From positions 3,731,712 through 3,795,711 of the forward strand of contig RSEF01000026.1 of NCBI GenBank assembly GCA_003993805.1: 64,000 bases of DNA. The letters are read 5' to 3'. This document shows positions 57,001-64,000 of the stretch, piece after piece (position 1 is the stretch's first letter; each line of letters starts with the position of its first letter). The notes below the pieces were generated by a model. That model had not been told where the DNA came from. It made no database searches and was given only the letters and a program-made list of their open reading frames with translations. Source of the stretch: Himantopus leucocephalus. Its lineage: Eukaryota > Chordata > Aves > Charadriiformes > Recurvirostridae. The position numbers and the translations under genes are program-made.

Positions 57001-59580
57001 GGAAAATTAAATATGTATGTACAGAGCATATATGGAAGTATCATACATCAAAACCAGTAAGAAACAATAGAAGAGGCAGAGGAAAAAAAAATAGCACTTC
57101 TTTAGCCTAGAATAGTTGTGCAAGGATTACACTGCTTCAGAAACTTCTCCAGGTAACAAAGTAATCAGGAATAGAAAATGTGTCTAAATCAACAGCCTGG
57201 ATGGTATCTTTGTGCCCCAAATTCCATCCCAAGCCAGGTCCATATTGTCCTCCCAGTCTTAGTCTTCCCCCAGTAGTAGCTACTGGGGAAAATAATAAGA
57301 GGTTCCAATATAGCACAGGAAAATCCCACTAAATGAACTGCGGCACCTCTGTGCTTGCCTTCTCCTTCCGCAGATACTTCAGTAACACTTAGAACTGAGT
57401 GGCACAAATTTTATAACCTTGTTATTAAGATTAAAAAATAAAGCCCAGTAAAAATCCTTGTGAATTATTGAAACTGTAGCTCATTATAATGGAAGGAGTG
57501 AGCCTTTATTTTCAGTAAGTGACATGGGAGCAGAAAAATGGCAGGATAATGATGCTCAGGCAGAACAATTATTTCATTGTGATAGAGAAGCATAAAGTTT
57601 ATCACTTTGATTACCACCCTGATCTTTTTGTGTACCCAGTTTACAGACCAATAAATCAGGAGGGTTTCTGATGCTCCACCTCCGCTGCCGGAACCTGCTC
57701 CCTGCTTGGACACAGCAAGCTGACCTGCCGGGGCGGGTGCTTGGTGCTCCATCACGTTGCTGCCTCCTCAGCCCTCCGTCCCGTGCCCTTCCCTGCCTAA
57801 AGCACTGCATTTGTAGCAGCCCCTATTCCTCATTTCACAATACGGAGCTTTGAGACAACAATTTTGAGCTTGGACAAAAGGCAAGCTCAGGATTTACAAG
57901 GGTCCCACCCTTGGACATGTCCAAGCTGAGGGTGTGATGCTGTTGATAATGATCAAAACCAGCTGCTAACTGCCTAAGGCAGAGCAGAAAGGGGAATTTG
58001 GTTTTTCTTGATTGTGGGAAAACGGACAACAAAAAACCTGCAGAAGGCACAGTCCTTCTGCCCAGACCTGTGAGGAACACACCTTTCAGGAGGAACCTAA
58101 TGCAATGGCCGTAACCCACAGAGCAGGAGAGGCTTCCACGGGAGAGAGCCACAAGCCCTGCGCAGGGGGCTGGTTTACGAGAGCACTGCTGTTTACACTG
58201 GCATTTCTGTGCTCCTTCGGGTATGTTTGGGTGACACTTTGCCCATAAAACATGTCAGTGTGATGCACTGTGTAAGAGTGACATAACTTTTATCAAGGGG
58301 AAATTTAAGGCTTAAGTGCCTTTAAAATGCTGGCATCACTCACTGTATGCGCTAGCTCCTTTTGAATATTACACCCATTATATGTAATTCTTTTTCCTCT
58401 TGGTGAAATATTAGCATGTAGTTTTCTCCCTGTCAATCGCTTTTTTTGACCTTTGCATCATCATCAGCCGTCTTTAAGAGGGTCACATTTATTCTGACGT
58501 CTGTGCCTTCCAGAGCCTCCGCCAACACCACCACGAAGCCAGACTGGAAAAAACATTCTTGTACATTTATGTGGCTGTTTCAAACTCAAAACAGAGGGTC
58601 CCGTCACTCAGTAGAGAAAAGCAGCCATCGCCAGGGCGGCGATGGGCTGAACAATCCCTTTGCTCGTACATGCGCCCACCGGCCCTCGGACAGCCTTTTG
58701 CTGAAACACACTTTATCCCACTCATTTATCAAGTCTCACTTCTGCAGTCAGTCCTTGCAGCGCTGTGGCTGTAGTGCTGTGCTCTGGAGTGGGGTCATCC
58801 CTATCAGCACCCAAATATTGCCGCCCGCAGGCTGTCTGCCCAGCTCCCGATGCCGCAGGGTGGTGGGGTGCGGAGCACCTGGGCACCTGAAAGCACTGAC
58901 GCAAAGTCTCCAGAGCATTTTGGAGTAAGGACCGCACCGCGGGCCCTCTAAACTGGGCACCAAGTTTCTAAGTTCTCACTTCTTTTTGCACTTCTCTTTC
59001 AGATGAGGCAGTAGCCCAAAGGCTCAGAAGCAGAGAAACAGAGAGCTATGTCCCAGCCCCTAGTTTGGCATTACAATCAGGACAAGCTTTTCAGATAATT
59101 TAAAGCCATTCCATTTACAATGCACTGCCTCTACATATAGATTGGGATTTTGTCGTTGTTGCTGTTCACCATTTGCCCTGCTACGCAGCTACAAATCAGC
59201 GCACTAGGTCACAACTCTTGCAAAGACAGGACATCTCAGGTAATTAGTCAGGCTGGACCTCCAGAGTTCATCACTGACATCTTAACCGGAGAGAAAGGAT
59301 TGCATTTCGTTGTCTGTGCGCACGGGGTCAGAAACACACTCAGGGCATAAACAGTGAAAAGCTGAATGAGCCGAGGAACAGAAAAGCGTTTTACAAAGAA
59401 AGGTCCGACTTCACTCCCCACCTAGTGCTAATCCTGTGCCATCTGCTGTTACCTCGTCTCCCTCTGCTCCCCCAAAGCCTGGCCAGCACGTCACTTCTAC
59501 CCCGTCTCGGAAGGGATCCGCTGCGCCGTAGGAACTGCGCATCCAGGAGGAAAAAAAAGAAAAGAAAAAAAAAAAGCCGG
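51065..59580. other. Intergenic, probable CD34-PLXNA2 interval
   Basis: No coding exon recognised, and none of the conserved plexin C-terminal motifs was seen on either strand. AT-rich blocks at 55.2-55.35 and 56.7-57.1 kb carry several homeobox-type TAATTA or ATTA cores. A 9 bp perfect inverted repeat is at 57268-57288. Confidence 0.55.
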
Positions 59581-59585
59581 AAAAG

Positions 59586-59600
59586 CCACTAGATGGCAGC
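59586..59600 (+). promoter_or_regulatory. Strong CTCF-type site
   Basis: CCACTAGATGGCAGC matches the CTCF core CCASYAGRKGGCRSY at every position. It lies at the left edge of a GC-rich patch, about 16 kb upstream of CD34, and could mark a domain boundary between CD34 and its upstream neighbour. Confidence 0.6.
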
Positions 59601-59609
59601 CGGACCGGC

Positions 59610-60110
59610 GGGACCGGGAGCATCCCCCCCCCGGCAGCCTCGCACCGCTCCCACCTCGCCTCGGCCCTTTCCCTCGCATTAACGATCCGGTGCCCCCCTC
59701 TTTCCTCCTCCCCCGGGCGGGGGGACACACACCGGGGGGCGATGGGCACCGGGGGGCGATGGGCACCGGGGGGCGGCGGAGCCCTGCTCCGGGAGCCCGG
59801 CACCAGCAGCACGCAAGCTCCGCTATCATCAATTGCGTGCATAAATTACCCCCGTAATTACACCATGTGCACAAATTGTACTATATTAACCACCATAGAG
59901 TGCTAATTACCCTGCCCGCTGCCCCGGGAGGAGCCCCCCCGCCGGGCAGCCCGCAGGTTGCGCTGCCGGAGCCGGTGCCCGCCTCGGGCCCCGCGGGGGC
60001 GATGCGGGGGGCAGCGCGGTCCCAAGGGGGGGATTATCCCGGCTGCGGGGTGCTGCTGGCCCAGCGACCCCCGCCTTTTCCCTGCACGGGCGGCGGGGAG
60101 AGCCCTTTGC
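59610..60110. promoter_or_regulatory. CpG-rich patch upstream of CD34
   Basis: A GC-rich, CpG-rich stretch containing a 17 bp G-rich tandem repeat, interrupted at 59,820-59,920 by an AT-rich homeobox-like block. The CTCF-type site lies at its left edge. I found no coding exon in it. It could be an unannotated promoter, an enhancer island or only GC-rich avian intergenic DNA. Confidence 0.3.
59730..59775 (+). repeat. 17 bp G-rich tandem repeat
   Basis: CACCGGGGGGCGATGGG begins at 59730, 59747 and 59764 (third copy partial). It may form G-quadruplexes. Confidence 0.9.
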
Positions 60111-61793
60111 TTTAATGAGGCCCTTTTGTGCACGTTCGGTGGCCGCGGCTGTGGGTTTGGGGTTGTAATTGTGATAACAGATGCTGGAGGAGAGAAGTTT
60201 CAGTCCTGGACCTCTTGTCCTGCTCATTACAGCCTCTCTGAGCTGCCACTCGCACCCCCAAAGCTGCTGTTTAATGAGCCGCGCTCAGCTGCAGGAATCA
60301 ATTAATACTCAAGCACCTTGGCTCCATCTTGGTAAATGCAAAGCCACTGAGTTAAAGCAAAAATAAGCGGAGAGCAAAGCCTCGCGTAATCCTCCACCGC
60401 GGGGCAGCCACAGCGAACCAGGGCTCTGCCGTTAGGTGAAACGTGTATTATCCGTGTTGTGGGCTTGGCTCTGTTTCTCCCCCCCAGTACCCCACACCCC
60501 GCTCCCCGTCCCAGCCATCTGCAGCATTTCAGATGGCGTGTTCGCCAAACGTGCGGTGAGAAGGAAATTAAAAGCCCTACTGTATGGAAATGGGAACCTG
60601 TGCAAATGTGCTCAGGAGCTCTGGGGAAGAAGCAGCTGCGGTTTGCCAAGCCAACCAGAAAATTAAAAAGATTGTTTTACAAACACGCGGAGGGCGTGTG
60701 CGTGTGCGCCCACACATGTGCGGGGGTGGCCCCAGCTCCGGGCAGAGCCGCGGTCCTCTCCACGCCTCGCAGTGCTTGTCTGCGCTGGAGCGAGGGCAGC
60801 GGAGGCAGGAAAGCATTTGCAGTCCCTTGGTTCTCAAATCCCCTCTGCCAAAGAGCGCTTTCATCCTGCGAGCAATGAAAGGCAATTGAGGGGGACACGA
60901 GCTGTAGCTTTGAGCCGCGGGGTAGGTAATAAGGCAGTTGAAAGTCTCCTTCGCTTCTAGGTCAGTGCTTCGCAGACAGGTCAGGGATCCGTCTGTACGT
61001 TTAACCCGCTTTTGAAGCGAGAAGGACACCCGGCGTTTTCAGGGCTCAGCAGAGATGGGAAAACTCAATCTGCTTCAGAACATCTCAGGCACCTCCACGC
61101 CTGAGGTGCACAGTAGATGCTTTTGCTCAAGACTCATCCTGCAGCTGAACTGAGTTCACCGAAGGTAACAGAGCTGCAGAGGAGTGACTGGTGTCTGCGT
61201 GCCCGCGGTCAGGCGCTGCGCCGGAGGCTGGCGGCTCCAAAGAGTGGGGTGAAGGAGACGGCACTGAAACGCCTGCGAGCAGTGCCCAGGCTCAGGGCTG
61301 GCCCGCAGCAGCTGTAAGACACGTTCCCAGAGGCTCTTCAGGGATCTTCTCGCATTCTTCATCCACCAGGCCTGAATATATTTCTTGCTGCAGGCTGTAA
61401 GAATTCACTCTTACACTCTAATTTAATGAGGTGTCTTAAATGTGGATTTAATCACAGCATTAAGGTAACGGTCACTGCATTCAAACTGCAAACATCTTTC
61501 CTGAGCAGACAGCTCTGCTACATCCTTATTAATCCAAAAATCATATCCGTATTAATCACGCCACAGATTATTACTCAATGCATAGCCATTACCAACCTGC
61601 TAATCCTCCAGCCCGTGCACTGGGGTATGAGCTTCCCCACCGGCAGGTTCCTCGCTGCTCCTCTGCGGATGGAGGAAGATTCTGTGCTGACTCAGAGGTC
61701 CATCCTCGGGAGCGAGCTCCCCGCCGAGCTCCCCACTTCATAACCCTGTATCAAAAGGCAGTCCATTTATTAGTGTGTGTGTAAATGAGGCGT

Positions 61794-61960
61794 TTGTTTG
61801 AGACCGGCTCCTGCTTGGGCAGGAGGANATTTGTTTGAGACCTGCAATTAGGACAGTGCTGAGACCACTGCAGACCTATTTCCTACAGCCTCACCATGCC
61901 GGGAGGCACCGAGCCCCGGCAGCGCCCTGCCGCTCCGGCTCCTGCTTGGGCAGGAGGAAT
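61794..61960 (+). repeat. Misjoined contig end
   Basis: TTTGTTTGAGACC occurs before and after N at 61828, and the 22 bp just before the N (GGCTCCTGCTTGGGCAGGAGGA) recur at about 61937-61958. The left contig appears to jump about 110 bp forward before ending, so the copy before the N is probably an artefact. Confidence 0.7.
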
Positions 61961-61975
61961 ACCGCTCTCGTGTGC

Positions 61976-62134
61976 CAGACAGGGAATTACGGCATCTCCA
62001 GAGGGTGATTTAGCTCAGCTGGGGTGACATCTTCTAGAAGCACTGATGTCTTTTANGACAGGGAATTACAGCGTCTCCAGAGGGTGATTTAGCTCAGCTG
62101 GGGTGACATCTTCTAGAAGCACTGATGTCTTTTA
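61976..62134 (+). repeat. False duplication of about 78 bp at an assembly joint
   Basis: GACAGGGAATTAC through CTGATGTCTTTTA is present twice around N at 62056 with two differences. It looks like an unmerged contig overlap. Confidence 0.88.
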
Positions 62135-62604
62135 TCTGTCTCTAGCAGGAGAGGTGAATCTCACCCAGCAGCGTGTTAGGAGCTGCTGGCCAGGGCTGTT
62201 ATTTTGCTGCCGGGCTGGCAGCCAGCAGCGCTTACAGTCCTTCTGGAAGCACCGGGCCATCCTCCTGCTCCTACCTGTGTCGGCAAAAAGGCCTGACCAT
62301 GCACAGAGCAATCCTTTGAGTTCTCTCCCAAAGTGGATTTGAGCCTTTCTGGGGCTTGATCTGTTTGTTCGGTGTATTTGTTCTGTGTGACCAGCCTTGA
62401 GCCGCTTCCCTCCCGCGCAGGGGGCTGGCACGCTGACCTGTGCTTGCCAAAGGCTAAAATGTTATTTGAGCACATATAAAATATGTGCTAAGCCTGTGAC
62501 CTAGTCTATAAGCTCCTGTACGGCCTGAGGCGATGCCTTTGTGGCAAGCGCAGAGAGATTGCAGGTTCCCGCTGCAAAAATCAAATGAACGTCAAAAGAA
62601 TGCT

Positions 62605-62704
62605 NNNNNNNNNNNNNNNNNNNNNNNNNNNNNNNNNNNNNNNNNNNNNNNNNNNNNNNNNNNNNNNNNNNNNNNNNNNNNNNNNNNNNNNNNNNNNNNN
62701 NNNN
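62605..62704. other. 100-N assembly gap
   Basis: Exactly 100 N, the usual placeholder for a gap of unknown length. It adjoins a CR1 fragment, a likely cause of the break. Confidence 0.98.
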
Positions 62705-62778
62705 TCCCTCCCCTCCAGTGTGTCTACCTTGCCACACAGCTTGGTATTATTGACAAACTTGCTGAGGGTTTGTGTGAC
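62705..62778 (-). mobile_element. CR1 LINE fragment, minus strand, next to the 100-N gap
   Basis: The minus strand reads TLSKFVNNTKLCGKVDTLEGR-like sequence, the same reverse-transcriptase segment as in the plus-strand CR1 330 bp to the right. The catalytic pair is NN instead of DD. The element continues into the gap to the left, so its size is unknown. Confidence 0.8.
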
Positions 62779-63099
62779 AGTTGCTGTTTGCGTGGCAGTT
62801 TGCACGGCAGGGTGCACAGGAAGGGTGAGGAAAGTTCTATCAGCTCGACCAAGGAGCCATGGTAGCCACCCGGTGGAAAGGCTTGCCTGCCCCCTCCAAG
62901 CTCTGCAGCCAGCAGCTTCCCAAATGGGGCTTTCCTGGGAACACGCTGGCACCCAGGCTCTGCAGGAGTAAGGCTGGGCGCAACGGAGCCATGTCCATGG
63001 GACGGGATGCTAGTGAGGTCCCTTGGTCTGCTGACTCAGTGAAGGTAGGGGATGGAGATTCACACAACAGCAGAGACGTGAGGGTCATTGCTGGGTTAG

Positions 63100-64000
63100 A
63101 CATTTTGGCCGTGCCTGGGAGTGGTCAGGCAGGGTCAGCACTGGGGCTGGTTCTCTTTAATATCTTTATCAATGACCCGGATGAGGGGATGGAGTGCACC
63201 TTCAGTCAGTTCGCAGACTACACCAAATTGGGTGGTAGTGTTGATCTGCTGGAGGGTAGGAAGGCTCTACAGAGGAATCGGGACAGGTTGGATCAATGGG
63301 CCAAGGCCAATGGTATGAAGTTCAACCAGGCCAAGTGCCGGGTCCTGCACTTGGGTCATAACAACCCCATGGATGCTATGGGCTTGGGGCGGCGTGGCTG
63401 GAAAGCCACCCGGCAGAAAAGGACCTGGGGGCGTTGGTGGACAGCTGGCTCAACATAAGCCAGCAGTGTGCCCAGGTGGCCAAGAAGGCCAACGGCATCC
63501 TGGCCTGTATCAGGAACAGTGTGGCCAATGGGACTGGGACAGTGACTGTCCCCCTGTACTTGGCACTGCTGAGGTCCCACCTCGAATACTGTGTTCAGTT
63601 TTGGGCCCCTCACGACAAGACAGACATGGAGGTGCTGGAGCGTGTCCAGAGAAGGGCGACGGAGCTGTGAGGGGTCTGGAGCACAAGTCTGATGAGGAGT
63701 GGCTGAGGGACCTGGGGGTGTTCAGCCTGGAGAAAAGGAGGCTGAGGGGAGACCTTCTCACTCTCTACAGCTCCCTGAAAGGAGGGGGTAGCGAGGGGGG
63801 GTCGGTCTCTGCTCCTAAGGAACAGGCAATGGGACAAGAGGAAATGGCCTCAAGTTGCACCATGGGAGGTTTGGGATGGATATTAGGAAAAAGTTCTCCA
63901 CAGAAAGGGTTGTCAAGCACTGGAAGAGGCTGCCCAGGGCAGTGGTGGAGTCACCATCCCTGGAGGGATTTAACAGATGGGCAGACACGGTGCTGAGGGA
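63100..64000 (+). mobile_element. CR1 LINE, reverse transcriptase part, runs off the window
   Basis: The plus strand encodes a decayed CR1 reverse transcriptase: [19 protein letters not shown], then [46 protein letters not shown], and in another frame [20 protein letters not shown] and [13 protein letters not shown]. The catalytic FADD is FADY. There is a frameshift near 63,370-63,440 and a stop after RVQRRATEL (about 63,668). The 3' part to 64,000 continues the CR1 ORF2 C-terminal region out of frame. It is a dead 5'-truncated copy; its 3' end is outside the window. Confidence 0.93.

Larger units (their letters stand above)
60115..62600. other. Intergenic, no protein gene recognised
   Basis: No coding exon recognised. 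It contains TAAT-rich segments near 60.15-60.32 and 61.5-61.6 kb, a 9 bp perfect inverted repeat at 62469-62489, and two assembly joints. Confidence 0.55.

Noticed and set aside
62060..62110. tRNA A-box-like TTAGCTCAGCTGG.
   Set aside because: No B box or cloverleaf follows, and the segment is part of an assembly duplication.
44200..62600. PLXNA2 coding exons, expected by synteny upstream of CD34.
   Set aside because: No plexin C-terminal motif or other plexin segment was recognised on either strand.

Overview
This is a window of vertebrate nuclear DNA, almost certainly from a bird. The evidence is several CR1 LINE fragments with the avian reverse-transcriptase sequence and the typical CR1 3' end, compact introns, isolated GC-rich islands, and one gene split into eight exons with canonical GT-AG junctions. 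No bacterial, organellar or viral genes were seen. The sequence is a draft: there are eight single-N positions, one 11-N gap inside a poly-G tract and one 100-N gap. Most single Ns sit between near-identical direct repeats and look like contig ends that were joined without being merged.

The only protein-coding gene I can support is CD34, the sialomucin of blood progenitors and endothelium. It lies on the minus strand, with coding exons from 43,993 down to 31,769. All eight exons were assembled by hand with compatible splice phases. They give 367 residues from the inner ATG, or 376 from an in-frame upstream ATG. The order is signal peptide, Ser/Thr/Pro mucin stalk, six-cysteine domain, membrane-proximal stem, one transmembrane helix, and a cytoplasmic tail ending in a PDZ-type DTEM motif. 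A TATA box, a short uORF and candidate upstream elements (MEF2 pair, ETS/FOX/GATA cluster) lie on the 5' side; polyadenylation signals on the 3' side are only candidates.

Left of CD34 (1-31,000) I see no protein gene. There are two promoter-like islands. The one at about 5.1-5.6 kb has three evenly spaced CCAAT boxes followed by a short exon-like segment. The one at about 23.4-24.2 kb is a CpG island with a strong ZNF143-type site. In human the next locus downstream of CD34, on the same strand, is the miR-29b-2/29c host transcript. I found no miR-29 sequence here, so if synteny holds the microRNAs lie beyond base 1 and one of these islands could be the host promoter. That is inference.

Right of CD34 (44,200-62,500) is gene-free sequence, expected by human synteny to be the CD34-PLXNA2 interval. 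I found no plexin exon. It holds CR1 remnants, a strong CTCF-like site, a CpG-rich patch near 59.6-60.1 kb and AT-rich blocks that look like candidate conserved elements. The right edge (62,705-64,000) contains two oppositely oriented CR1 fragments.

I did not find a new biological system. The items most worth a second look are the CD34 gene structure and regulation, the two candidate promoters, the motif clusters, and the assembly artefacts.
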